Source of the DNA: Stenotrophomonas maltophilia | Lineage (GTDB): Bacteria > Pseudomonadota > Gammaproteobacteria > Xanthomonadales > Xanthomonadaceae | NCBI RefSeq assembly: GCF_003205835.1 | Contig: NZ_CP029773.1 | Span: 4,434,501 to 4,498,500, forward strand | Length of the DNA stretch: 64,000 nucleotides | Reading direction: 5' to 3' | Shown here: positions 9,110-18,376 of the stretch, one piece after another | Numbering within the stretch: position 1 is the stretch's first letter | Layout: each line of letters opens with the position of its first letter | Notes under the pieces: generated by a model | Database searches by the model: none | Told to the model about the DNA's origin: nothing | What the model saw: the letters and a program-made list of their open reading frames with translations, nothing else | Program-made: the position numbers and the translations under genes

Positions 9110-9142
9110 CAGGCAATGTCGGCGGGAGGCCGACATTGCCTG
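9110..9142 (-). other. 14-bp stem-loop directly after hppD
   Basis: CAGGCAATGTCGGC (9110-9123) pairs perfectly with GCCGACATTGCCTG (9129-9142) around a GGGAG loop. It sits six bases after the hppD stop on the transcript. No T-tract follows, so it may act as a processing or stability hairpin between hppD and hmgA rather than a strong terminator. Confidence 0.6.
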
Positions 9143-9148
9143 CAGACC

Positions 9149-10261
9149 TTACAACACGCCGCGGCGGATCTGGTCGCGCTCGATGCTTTCGAACAGCGCG
9201 GTGAAGTTGCCTTCGCCGAAGCCTTCGTTGCCCTTGCGCTGGATGATCTCGAAGAAGATCGGGCCGATGCAGTTCTGGGTGAAGATCTGCAGCAGCTTGC
9301 GCTGGTGGGTTTCCGGATCGGCATCGATCAGGATCTTGTTCTTGGCCAGGCGCGCCACGTCTTCACCGTGGTTCGGCACGCGCTGGTCGATCACGTCGAA
9401 GTAGGTCTCCGGCGTATCGAGGAAATCCACGCCCTGCGCGCGCATCGCTTCGACGGTCTCGTAGATGTTCTCGGTGAAGCAGGCGATGTGCTGGATGCCC
9501 TCGCCCTTGTACGCGTCCAGGTACTCGTTGATCTGGCTCTTCGGGTCGGACGATTCGTTCAGCGGGATGCGCACGATGCCGTCCGGCGCGGTCATCGCCT
9601 TGGACACCAGGCCGGTCTTCAGGCCCTTGATGTCGAAGTAGCGGATCTCGCGGAAGTTGAACAGGCGCTCGTAGTAGTCCGACCACTGCTGCATGTTGCC
9701 GAAGTACAGGTTGTGGGTCAGGTGGTCGATGAAGGTCAGGCCGAAGCCCACCGGGTGCAGGTCGGCACCGGCGATCGGCTCGTAATCGCCATCGAAGATG
9801 CTGCCGGCGCTGCCGTAGCGGTCGACCAGGTACAGCATGCAGTCGCCGATGCCCTTGATGACCGGCGCGCTGACCGCCTTGCTGTCCGGCTTGAAGGCGA
9901 TGGCTTCGGCGCCGTTGCCCAGCGCGGTCTGGTAGACCTCCTGGCCCGGCTTCTTGAAGCGGATGGCGAAGCCGCAGGCGCACGGGCCGTGCTTTTCGGC
10001 GAAGTCCGAAGCGAACGAATCGGGGTCTTCATTGACCAGGAAGTTGACGTCGCCCTGGCGATAGACGGTAATCGGACGCTGCTTGTGCTTGAGCACCGCG
10101 CTGAAGCCCATCTTCCGGAAGTACTCGTGCAGCTCCTGGCCACGGCCGGCCGGGGCGGCGAATTCGACGAACTCGAAGCCGTCGATGCCCATCGGGTTCT
10201 CGAAGGTGGTGACCTGCATGCCGGGGTTGGGGTGCGAGGCGGTCGGGACTGCGGTATTCAT
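9149..10261 (-). CDS. hppD: 4-hydroxyphenylpyruvate dioxygenase
   Basis: 370-residue Fe(II) dioxygenase converting 4-hydroxyphenylpyruvate to homogentisate. It consists of two VOC-type halves; the iron ligands of the C-terminal barrel are visible in IDHLTHNLYFGN (first His), GIQHIACFT (second His) and GPIFFEIIQRKG (Glu). The ATG at 10261 has a CGGAG ribosome site; upstream codons belong to the promoter region. Divergent from a MarR gene and followed by hmgA, so the pair is probably an inducible operon under that regulator. Confidence 0.97.
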   Translation of the reverse strand: MNTAVPTASHPNPGMQVTTFENPMGIDGFEFVEFAAPAGRGQELHEYFRKMGFSAVLKHKQRPITVYRQGDVNFLVNEDPDSFASDFAEKHGPCACGFAIRFKKPGQEVYQTALGNGAEAIAFKPDSKAVSAPVIKGIGDCMLYLVDRYGSAGSIFDGDYEPIAGADLHPVGFGLTFIDHLTHNLYFGNMQQWSDYYERLFNFREIRYFDIKGLKTGLVSKAMTAPDGIVRIPLNESSDPKSQINEYLDAYKGEGIQHIACFTENIYETVEAMRAQGVDFLDTPETYFDVIDQRVPNHGEDVARLAKNKILIDADPETHQRKLLQIFTQNCIGPIFFEIIQRKGNEGFGEGNFTALFESIERDQIRRGVL

Positions 10262-10348
10262 GGCGTGGCTCCGAATCGGTACCGCATCGGTACAAACCAG
10301 GTGCGGGCAGGTAGGGACCCGGCGAGAATGCAGGGTCTGGACCCAACC

Positions 10349-10377
10349 CTTATAGTTACACTTGAAACCACCAGCAA
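10349..10377 (-). promoter_or_regulatory. Predicted hppD promoter with a palindromic operator in its spacer
   Basis: On the minus strand, -35 TTGCTG (10377-10372) and -10 TATAAG (10354-10349) are separated by exactly 17 bases. Fourteen of those bases (10355-10368) form the symmetric site GTTnCAnnTGnAAC (top strand GTTACACTTGAAAC). A MarR dimer bound there would block polymerase. The site also lies 22 bases before the marR start, which suits autoregulation. Sequence-based prediction only. Confidence 0.55.
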
Positions 10378-10390
10378 GGTGCACCGCAAC

Positions 10391-10882
10391 ATGAGCCCCG
10401 ATCCCGCCTCGACCCGCCTGCGTGCCTCGCACGTCCTGCTCGACCTGGAACAGTTCCTTCCGTACCGGCTGAGCGTGCTGTCCAACCGGGTCAGCGGCAA
10501 CATCGCCAAGCTATACGGCGATCGTTACGGTCTGGCGATTCCCGAGTGGCGGGTGATCACCATCCTGGCGCTGTACCCGGGCTCCTCGGCCAGCGAGGTC
10601 TCCGACCGCACGGCGATGGACAAGGTGGCGGTCAGCCGTGCCGTGGCCCGCCTGCTGGAGCGCGGCTTCATCAAGCGCGAGACCCACGGCGACGACCGCC
10701 GCCGCTCGGTGCTTGCCCTGTCGGCAGCCGGTTTCGAGGTGTACGAGACCATCGCGCCGATGGTGATCGAGATCACCCGCAAGCTGATGTCGGTGCTGAG
10801 CGACGAGGAAGAGCAGGTGCTGGAAAAGCTGATCCTGCGCTTGGCCGGCGAAGGCCTGGAGCGGATGGGCGAAGGGGTCTGA
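10391..10882 (+). CDS. MarR-family transcriptional regulator, divergent from hppD
   Basis: 163-residue winged-helix regulator. The helix-turn-helix is around residues 60-90 (SASEVSDRTAMDKVAVSRAV) and the wing includes the ETHGDDRRRS motif typical of MarR. Helices at both ends would form the dimer. The ATG at 10391 has AAGGTG nine bases upstream. Position next to hppD/hmgA suggests control of tyrosine catabolism, perhaps responding to an aromatic acid such as homogentisate or hydroxyphenylpyruvate (inference). Confidence 0.88.
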   Translation: MSPDPASTRLRASHVLLDLEQFLPYRLSVLSNRVSGNIAKLYGDRYGLAIPEWRVITILALYPGSSASEVSDRTAMDKVAVSRAVARLLERGFIKRETHGDDRRRSVLALSAAGFEVYETIAPMVIEITRKLMSVLSDEEEQVLEKLILRLAGEGLERMGEGV

Positions 10883-10915
10883 AAGAAAAAGGGGACGGAG
10901 GGGATTAAGTCGTTT
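10881..10915 (+). repeat. Single arm of the AAAAGGGGACGG palindrome after marR
   Basis: GAAAGAAAAAGGGGACGGAG and the following GGGATTAAGTCGTTT match the left arm at 7681-7712. As at the first copy the arm follows the TGA stop at once (the stop's last bases are 10881-10882). The second arm is missing, so this copy cannot fold into the long hairpin. Confidence 0.75.
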
Positions 10916-11261
10916 TGGACCCCAAGTTGCGGGTTCCGACCCCGAGCGGTAGCGGAACAGTGGCCGGGCGATTGTCGTCCGCCCCCTTTGATCTGACGGG
11001 ACCCGCTCTTTGGCGGACTGCGGACCGACCGCAAGCGATGCCATCGGACGCATTCACCTCCCGCAGATCCCGCCCTGAAGTGTCGCCCTCGCCCAGCGAC
11101 ATTTCCGCATTGGCCCGTTACGGCCCGTTTCCGCCAGGCTGGTGTATCGAAACGGGCTGATTCAGTGAATTCTCCTATTGGACTGCTCACGTGTGCGGCC
11201 TGACGGTAAACGTTCGACGGGTATCAGCCCGGCCATGGATCCACATCGGACGGGCCCCCTC
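10916..11261. other. Non-coding stretch before the DUF1016 nuclease gene
   Basis: About 350 bases with no convincing gene; the open frames here lack ribosome sites and family patterns. It must hold the promoter of the downstream nuclease gene, but no clear -35/-10 pair stands out. Confidence 0.4.
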
Positions 11262-12317
11262 ATGGATGACTCGCGTTCAACGCTGCCGCATGGTCAGGAA
11301 TTGCTGGCCGATCTCAGGGAGCTGATCTGCGCGGCGCGCAACAGGATGCACAGGACCATCAACACCGAACTGACTCTGTTGTACTGGCGGATCGGGCGTC
11401 GCATCCACGTTGATCAGTTGAGGGGCCGACGGGCCCGCTACGGAGAGCTTGTCTTCACCCGGATAGCCAAGGCGCTGACGACCGAGTTCGGTACCTCCTT
11501 CGGTGAGAAGAGCCTGCGCCGGATGGTGCAGTTCTCCACCGCATTTGCAGACGAGCAGATTGTCGTATCGCTGATACGACAATTGAGCTGGACCCACTTC
11601 ATCGCACTGATCCCGCTGGCGGATCCGCTAAAGCGTGACTTCTATGCGCAGATGGCCGCCACCGAAGGCTGGAGTGTGCGCACGCTGCGCCAGCGCATCG
11701 ATTCGATGCTGTACGAGCGCACGGCGCTTTCCAGTCAACCCGAGCAGACCATCGCCGATGAGTTGGCGGCACTGCGCGACAACCAGCAGCTGTCTCCAGG
11801 GCTGGTACTGCGTGATCCCTACGTACTGGATTTTCTTGGCCTCAAGGACAGCTGGGACGAGCAGGACCTTGAAAGCGCGATCCTACGCGAGATGCAGGGT
11901 TTCCTGCTCGAACTTGGCACCGGCTTCAGTTTCGTCGCCCGCCAGAAGCGCATCCAGATCGACGGCGATGACTTCCACCTGGACCTGCTGTTCTACAACC
12001 GGCGTCTGCGCAGGCTGATCGCCATCGAGCTGAAGATCGGCGAATTCAAGCCCGCCTATAAAGGGCAGATGGAACTCTATCTGCGCTGGCTGGACCGCTA
12101 CGAACGTGAGGACGGCGAGCAGGCGCCGTTGGGCATCATCCTCTGCACGGGGAAGAAGGCGGGTCAGATCGAATTGCTGGAGCTGGATCGCTCAGGCATC
12201 CATGTTGCGGAGTACCTGACCACGCTGCCCTCCCGTGAGGTCCTCAAACAAAGATTGCAGACCGCCATGGAGCGGGCCCGGCAACAGCTGCAGACTGCGG
12301 CACCCGGCCCCCTGTAG
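11262..12317 (+). CDS. PDDEXK nuclease domain protein, DUF1016/YhcG family
   Basis: 351 residues. The N-terminal half is the DUF1016 helical domain (LLYWRIGRRIH near residue 40; FSTAFADEQIVVSLIRQLSW). The C-terminal half is a PDDEXK nuclease: FHLDLLFYNRRLRRLIAIEL then K of LKIGEF gives the D...ExK active site at about residues 245-265. Start at 11262 is preferred; ATG at 11235 or 11178 would add 9 or 28 poorly conserved residues. No restriction or methylase partner is adjacent. The TAG stop is the TAG of a REP element's GTAG. Family members are linked to DNA repair, recombination or defence; the role here is unknown. Confidence 0.85.
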   Translation: MDDSRSTLPHGQELLADLRELICAARNRMHRTINTELTLLYWRIGRRIHVDQLRGRRARYGELVFTRIAKALTTEFGTSFGEKSLRRMVQFSTAFADEQIVVSLIRQLSWTHFIALIPLADPLKRDFYAQMAATEGWSVRTLRQRIDSMLYERTALSSQPEQTIADELAALRDNQQLSPGLVLRDPYVLDFLGLKDSWDEQDLESAILREMQGFLLELGTGFSFVARQKRIQIDGDDFHLDLLFYNRRLRRLIAIELKIGEFKPAYKGQMELYLRWLDRYEREDGEQAPLGIILCTGKKAGQIELLELDRSGIHVAEYLTTLPSREVLKQRLQTAMERARQQLQTAAPGPL

Positions 12318-12338
12318 ATCCACGCCGCGCGTGGATGG
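12314..12338 (+). repeat. SMAG/REP palindrome supplying the stop codon of the DUF1016 gene
   Basis: GTAGATCCACGCCGCGCGTG then GATGG: GTAG head followed by stem ATCCACGC/GCGTGGAT. Bases 12315-12317 (TAG) are the stop codon of the upstream gene. Confidence 0.8.
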
Positions 12339-12348
12339 CGCTCATGCT

Positions 12349-13488
12349 TCAGCTCAGATGCTTGCGCCGCGCATGGATCCACGGCACCGCCAGCGCAGCG
12401 ATGGCCCCCCCGGCGAAGCCCAGCGAGGCGGCAACCGTAGCCGCTTCGACCGCACCCGGCAGCGCCAGCGCGGCAGCCACCAGCAGCAGCGACGGCAGGC
12501 CGACGAAGGTGCCCAGGAAGAAGTGCCAGCGCGGTGACCAGGTGTTGAGCTGCAGCAGGCTGACCGGCTGCCAGGCGTCAGACGCGGCGTCCTCGGCGAT
12601 TTTCGCCACGACCTTGCCCAGGTCCACTTCCGGCAGCGCGCGTCCCTGCCGCGCGGTCGCCAGCAGTTCCGCAACCGCCTCCACCGGCGGGAAACTGGAC
12701 GGCCACGCGACCGGTGCCGGCACGCCGTAGGCGGTCAGCAGCGGCACGCTCAGCCACGGTGCCACCAGCGGGCGCATGCGGCGGCGGCCCTGCACGCACC
12801 AGATCTGTGGCTGGCCGTGGGCGGTGACGCTGTACAGCGCCAGTTCGTTGGCCGGCGGGTAGCCGAGCATGGTCACTCGCGCGGCCAGGCTGTCCTGGCC
12901 CATCGCGCGCAGGAAGCCGGGGCGGCTGCGCCCTTCCTGCATCCACGCCAGCCCCAATGCACCCACCAGATAGGCCTCGGCCACATCCTTGGTGCCGGCG
13001 GTAGCGCGTTCGTCGCTGGCCAGGTACCAGGCCAGCGATTTCGGTTCGGAGACATCGTCCAGGCCCCAGCGGCTGTCGTCCCCCAGCACATGGCGCACCG
13101 GCAGGCGTGCGGGCGCGGTTTCGCCGCGTTCGCCCGGCTGCAGGAACGGCAGTACGCCCTGGATGAACGTGGACAGTTCGATGGCCCGCACGCCATGGCC
13201 CTGCCATTCCGGCGGCAGCAGCCCGGCCAGCTGGCCTTCGGCAGCCAATGCATCGAGCCGCGCCTTCTGCTCGACCAGCTTCTGCACCGCGCCCTTCAGC
13301 ACCACGTTGTCGGGCAGCGCGATCTGTGGCAGGCGGTGACGCGGCGGTGCCAGTTCAACGGTGTCCTCGCCGGTACCCGCGTCATCCAGCAGTGCCTCCT
13401 GCGGCGGCAGGGTCACGCCATCGCCTGCTTCGCCGTCGGCCAGAGTGCTGGCAGGTTCGGGCAGTCGTTCGGCGTGGTCGCTGTGCAT
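12349..13488 (-). CDS. Conserved hypothetical protein with C-terminal membrane segments
   Basis: 379 residues. A long, mostly soluble N-terminal part (acidic, Pro-rich to residue ~60; helical after) ends in two hydrophobic segments at roughly 320-345 and 350-370 (FFLGTFVGLPSLLLVAAALA, FAGGAIAALAVPWIH) and a basic tail. No family recognised. Several in-frame starts exist (13488, 13494, 13509); 13488 is chosen as the most conservative. Single gene between REP elements. Confidence 0.6.
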   Translation of the reverse strand: MHSDHAERLPEPASTLADGEAGDGVTLPPQEALLDDAGTGEDTVELAPPRHRLPQIALPDNVVLKGAVQKLVEQKARLDALAAEGQLAGLLPPEWQGHGVRAIELSTFIQGVLPFLQPGERGETAPARLPVRHVLGDDSRWGLDDVSEPKSLAWYLASDERATAGTKDVAEAYLVGALGLAWMQEGRSRPGFLRAMGQDSLAARVTMLGYPPANELALYSVTAHGQPQIWCVQGRRRMRPLVAPWLSVPLLTAYGVPAPVAWPSSFPPVEAVAELLATARQGRALPEVDLGKVVAKIAEDAASDAWQPVSLLQLNTWSPRWHFFLGTFVGLPSLLLVAAALALPGAVEAATVAASLGFAGGAIAALAVPWIHARRKHLS

Positions 13489-13629
13489 GGGCATTCCGGT
13501 AGGGTGCATCGACGGGATGTCGACTGAGGTCCTTGCCGGTAACGGCGTACGTGCGGTGAAGTTGAGACGCCGATTCGGAGAGTGTGACGGCGCGCGCAAT
13601 CGACCCACTTCATGCGTGGATGTGCCTCA

Positions 13630-13713
13630 GTGCCGACCAACGGTCGGCACCCACCGGGGGTGGCGGTCAGCCGTCGGCATCCACCGAAGCTGCCGGTCAG
13701 CGGCCGGCACTAC
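13630..13713. repeat. Three REP/SMAG palindromes
   Basis: Stems GTGCCGACC/GGTCGGCAC (13630-13648), an imperfect TGGCGGTCAGCCGTCGGCA, and GCCGGTCAGCGGCCGGCACTAC (13692-13713, minus orientation, GTAG head). The last one supplies the TAG stop of the minus-strand thioredoxin-like lipoprotein gene at 13710-13712. Confidence 0.75.
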
Positions 13714-14309
13714 CGGTCAGGTGCCCATTGCTTGAGGAAGGCGGTCACCCGTGCCGGCTGGAACGCTTCGCCCTTGCGCAGTTCGCCGGTCGCCTGCGAC
13801 ACCAGCAGGCTGCCATCGGCATTGAGCACCAGCAGGTGCGGGTAGTCGCGCTCCATCTCCGGGAACTGGGCGAAGAAGGCGGTGTTGGGCTGTTCGTCGC
13901 TGGCGTTGACCTTCACCCACACGTAGTGGGCATCGCGGAAGCGGCGCAGATCGCCGTTGCCTTCCACCAGCTCGTCCAGCGCCTGGCAGCGATCGCAGGC
14001 GGCGTTGCCGACCTCCAGCAGAATGCGCTTCTTGCCGCGCTGGGCTTCCACCTTGGCGGTGGCCAGATCGTCGGCGGGATCGCGGGCCGGGTCGAACTGC
14101 GCGCCGAGCCCGGCGATGGCGGCGATGTCCGCCGCCACCGGGGTGTTGCCCGAGGCCACCGGTTCGCTGGGGTCAGCGACCGGTGGCTCGGTGGGTCGGG
14201 TATCCAGAGGCTGCGTGGGCTCGGCGGCGGCAGGCGGTTGCGGTTGGGAACAGGCGCCGATCAGCGCCGCACAGACCACCACCATTGCACCACCGAGCTT
14301 GCTGCGCAT
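13710..14309 (-). CDS. Thioredoxin-fold lipoprotein
   Basis: 199 residues with a lipoprotein signal (AALIGAC, Cys20) and a Pro/Thr-rich linker to about residue 55. The folded part is a thioredoxin-like domain: LLEVGNAACDRCQALD holds a CxxC redox motif (CDRC), followed by YVWVKVNASDE and LLVLNADGSLL with the cis-Pro loop. Likely a periplasmic thiol-disulfide reductase or redox sensor of the Thioredoxin_7 type; partner unknown. The stop codon is part of a REP element. The downstream gap to the POT transporter is short (19 bases) and both are on the same strand. Confidence 0.75.
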   Translation of the reverse strand: MRSKLGGAMVVVCAALIGACSQPQPPAAAEPTQPLDTRPTEPPVADPSEPVASGNTPVAADIAAIAGLGAQFDPARDPADDLATAKVEAQRGKKRILLEVGNAACDRCQALDELVEGNGDLRRFRDAHYVWVKVNASDEQPNTAFFAQFPEMERDYPHLLVLNADGSLLVSQATGELRKGEAFQPARVTAFLKQWAPDR

Positions 14310-14328
14310 GCCATCTACCCTCTCATCA

Positions 14329-15828
<1,500 letters not shown>

Positions 15829-16009
15829 GCGGATTTCCTGGTTCGGTGGATGACGAGCACGTCCGATGTGCAGTTGGAGCAACGCGCGAGGATCACCGAC
15901 TTCTGGCGTTCACGTCAAATACACGCCGTTTGAGGCAGGTGCCAGCCTGCTCCCTGAACTTGCATCTGAAACGATCCAGCCGCCGGCCGGGATCCAAGCT
16001 GAATACGGA

Positions 16010-16885
16010 TCAGCCCTGTTCTGCCGGGGGCCCGGCCTGCAGGCTGGTCCGCACCTGGAACAGTTCAGGGAAGAAGGTCAGCTCCAGCGCCTTGGCCAGG
16101 AAGCCCACCCCGGACGAGCCGCCGGTGCCGCGCTTGAAGCCGATCACCCGCATCACCGTGCGCATGTGTCGGAATCGCCACAGCTGGAAGGCGGTCTCCA
16201 GGTCCACCAGGTCCTCGCACAGCGAGTACTCGCGCCAGTAGCGGTCGGTGTCCTGGTAGATGCGTTCGAAGACCGGCTGCAGTGCGTCGTCGGCCACATG
16301 CGGCTGGGTCCAGTCATGGGCCTCGTAGACTGCCGGGACGGCATGGCCGAAGCGGGCCAGGTACTTCAGGAATTCCTCGTACAGGCTGGGCGCTTCCAGC
16401 ACACTGCGCAGCTGCGCCTGCCCGGCCGCGTCGTGCTCGAACACCTGCAGCATCTGCGCGTTCTTGTTGCCCAGCAGGAACTCGATGTAGCGGTACTGCA
16501 GCGACTGGAAGCCCGACGACGGGCCCAGCACGTCGCGGAAGCCCATGTACTCGGACGGGGTCAGCGTTTCCAGCACCGACCACTGCTCGGTGAGCTGGCG
16601 CAGCACCTGCTTGCTGCGCGCCAGCACCTTGCGGCATTGCCAGACTTCATCGCGCTGCAGGAAGCCAATCGCGGCACGCAGTTCGTGGCCCAGCAGCTTC
16701 AGCCACAGCTCCGAGGTCTGGTGCTGGATGATGAAAAGCATCTCATCGTGGTGCGGCGGGTTGGACAGCGGCTGCTGCGCGCTGAGCAGCTGGTCCAGCC
16801 GCAGGTAGCCGCCATAGGTCAGGCGCCCCTGCAGATCGGTGTGGATGCCGGCTTCGAGATCGCGTTGGTTGTTGTCGACGGACAT
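16010..16885 (-). CDS. kynA: Tryptophan 2,3-dioxygenase
   Basis: 291-residue haem dioxygenase that opens L-tryptophan to N-formylkynurenine, first step of the kynurenine pathway. Diagnostic stretches: TYGGYLRLDQLLSAQ, FIIQHQTSELWLKL and, at the C terminus, LWRFRHMRTVMRVIGFKRGT with GGSSGV, which includes the haem-ligand His and the substrate-loop residues. Start at 16885; the upstream frame is not conserved. No kynureninase or formamidase gene lies in the window. Confidence 0.96.
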   Translation of the reverse strand: MSVDNNQRDLEAGIHTDLQGRLTYGGYLRLDQLLSAQQPLSNPPHHDEMLFIIQHQTSELWLKLLGHELRAAIGFLQRDEVWQCRKVLARSKQVLRQLTEQWSVLETLTPSEYMGFRDVLGPSSGFQSLQYRYIEFLLGNKNAQMLQVFEHDAAGQAQLRSVLEAPSLYEEFLKYLARFGHAVPAVYEAHDWTQPHVADDALQPVFERIYQDTDRYWREYSLCEDLVDLETAFQLWRFRHMRTVMRVIGFKRGTGGSSGVGFLAKALELTFFPELFQVRTSLQAGPPAEQG

Positions 16886-17220
16886 GGGTGCGGCCAGATC
16901 GGGGGCGGCAAGGGTAGCGCGTTGCCGCCGTGCTGGCAGCCGCCACCTCCATACCCGGGCGTGCGGAAGGCCGTGGAGCATCGCCCGATGCCGGGCCTGC
17001 GCGTGGAACCGATCAGGCCGTTGCGCGGGCAGTCAGCCAGAGGCATATTCTGATGCTTTGCAGCAACGACTGAATACGTTGTTGTTATTGGCCCCCCACC
17101 CGCCGGCAGGGGTAAAACGGGGTGTCGCCGTGTTGCGCCGCAGGAAGGCTATTCCGTACGCGTTCCTTAACATGGCGATTCATATCATTTGTAACTTCTC
17201 TGTCGAAGGTGCAGTACGCA
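16886..17220. other. Divergent intergenic region between kynA and the dehydrogenase operon
   Basis: 335 bases without a gene. It holds the start regions of both kynA (minus) and the E1alpha gene (plus). AT-rich patches near 17070-17085 and 17165-17190 (ATTCATATCATTTGTAAC) could be promoter elements, but no clean -35/-10 pair was found. GAAGG near 17206 is the likely ribosome site of E1alpha. Confidence 0.4.
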
Positions 17221-18303
17221 ATGACGGTTGCCGCTGAATTCAAGATCGAATACCTGCAGTACCTGGACACGGACGGCAAGCTCGTCCGCGATGACCTGCC
17301 CGCGTCGCTGCGCGACCCCAAGGTCCTGGTACCGCTGTTCAAGCAGATGCTGTTCGTACGTACGTTCGACAGCAAATCCATCGCGCTGCAGCGCACCGGC
17401 AAGCTCGGCACCTATGCCGCCTGCCTGGGCCATGAAGCCGCGCACGTGGGCATCGGTGCCGCGATGCAGAAGGACGACGTGTTCGCACCTTCGTACCGCG
17501 AGTATGGCGCGATGTTCATGCGTGGCGTGCGCCCGCACGACGTGCTGATGTACTGGGGCGGCGACGAACGCGGCAACGATTACGGCGGCAACGCGGCCAA
17601 GGACTTCCCGTTCTGCGTGCCGATTTCCACCCAGTGCCTGCACGCCGCAGGCGCTGCGCTGAAGTTCAAGCTCAACAAGGAACCGCAGATCGCGGTGGCC
17701 GTGTGCGGCGACGGCGGCAGCTCCAAGACCGACTTCTACGCGGCACTGAATTCGGCGGGCGCCTACAAGCTGCCGCTGATCCTGTGCATCGTCAACAACG
17801 GCTGGGCCATCTCGGTTCCGCGTTCGGCCCAGACCGGTGCCGAAACGCTGGCGCAGAAGGGCCTGGCCGGCGGCCTGCACTGCCTGCAGGTGGACGGCAA
17901 TGACCTGATCGCAGTGCTGGCGGCGATGGAGCAGGCGCGCGAACGTGCGCTGGCCGGCAACGGTGGCACCGTGCTGGAACTGATGACCTACCGCCTGTCC
18001 GACCACACCACCGCCGATGACGCGCGCCGCTACCGCGACGACGCCGAAGTGAAGGATGCCTGGCAGCGTGAGCCGATGCTGCGCCTGCGCAAGTACCTGA
18101 TCAACGCCGGTGTGTGGAGCGAGGACGAGGAAACCGCGTGGGTCGCCGAGTGCGGCACGCGCGTGGACGAGGAAGTGAACCTGTACCTCAACACGCCGGT
18201 GCAGCCGGTCGAGGCGATGTTCGACTTCCTGTATGCCGATCCGCCGCCGGACCTGCTGGCCCAGCGTGCCCAGGCGATCGCCCTGGAGAAGCGCCATGGA
18301 TGA
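17221..18303 (+). CDS. pdhA: 2-oxoacid dehydrogenase E1 component, alpha subunit (pyruvate or branched-chain type)
   Basis: 360 residues; with E1beta it decarboxylates a 2-oxoacid on thiamine diphosphate. The ThDP/Mg site is visible as CGDGGSSKTDFYAALN through IVNNGWAIS (about residues 160-195, the GDG...NN motif). The region LSDHTTADDARRYR is the conserved phospho-loop-like segment. This is the split alpha/beta E1 type, distinct from the single-chain AceE. The substrate cannot be fixed from sequence; BCKDH-type use is possible. The ATG follows GAAGG. First gene of a four-gene operon. Confidence 0.9.
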   Translation: MTVAAEFKIEYLQYLDTDGKLVRDDLPASLRDPKVLVPLFKQMLFVRTFDSKSIALQRTGKLGTYAACLGHEAAHVGIGAAMQKDDVFAPSYREYGAMFMRGVRPHDVLMYWGGDERGNDYGGNAAKDFPFCVPISTQCLHAAGAALKFKLNKEPQIAVAVCGDGGSSKTDFYAALNSAGAYKLPLILCIVNNGWAISVPRSAQTGAETLAQKGLAGGLHCLQVDGNDLIAVLAAMEQARERALAGNGGTVLELMTYRLSDHTTADDARRYRDDAEVKDAWQREPMLRLRKYLINAGVWSEDEETAWVAECGTRVDEEVNLYLNTPVQPVEAMFDFLYADPPPDLLAQRAQAIALEKRHG

Positions 18304-18376
18304 GATCAAGAACGGCGCGCCCGGCGCGCACACCAACGCCGCCGACAGCGCCGCCGTCGCGCGCGGAGAAGAGAGC

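Noticed and set aside
9110..9142. Classical Rho-independent terminator after hppD
   Set aside because: The stem is strong, but no T run follows on the minus strand, so it is listed as a stem-loop only.
9047..10390. Long plus-strand open frame running opposite hppD into marR
   Set aside because: It is the mirror of the well-supported hppD gene, a common effect in GC-rich DNA. Only the last part, from 10391, is the MarR gene.
18296..18376. Upstream start for E1beta
   Set aside because: The ATG overlapping the E1alpha stop would add 27 low-complexity residues; the ATG at 18377 has a much better ribosome site. It remains possible.
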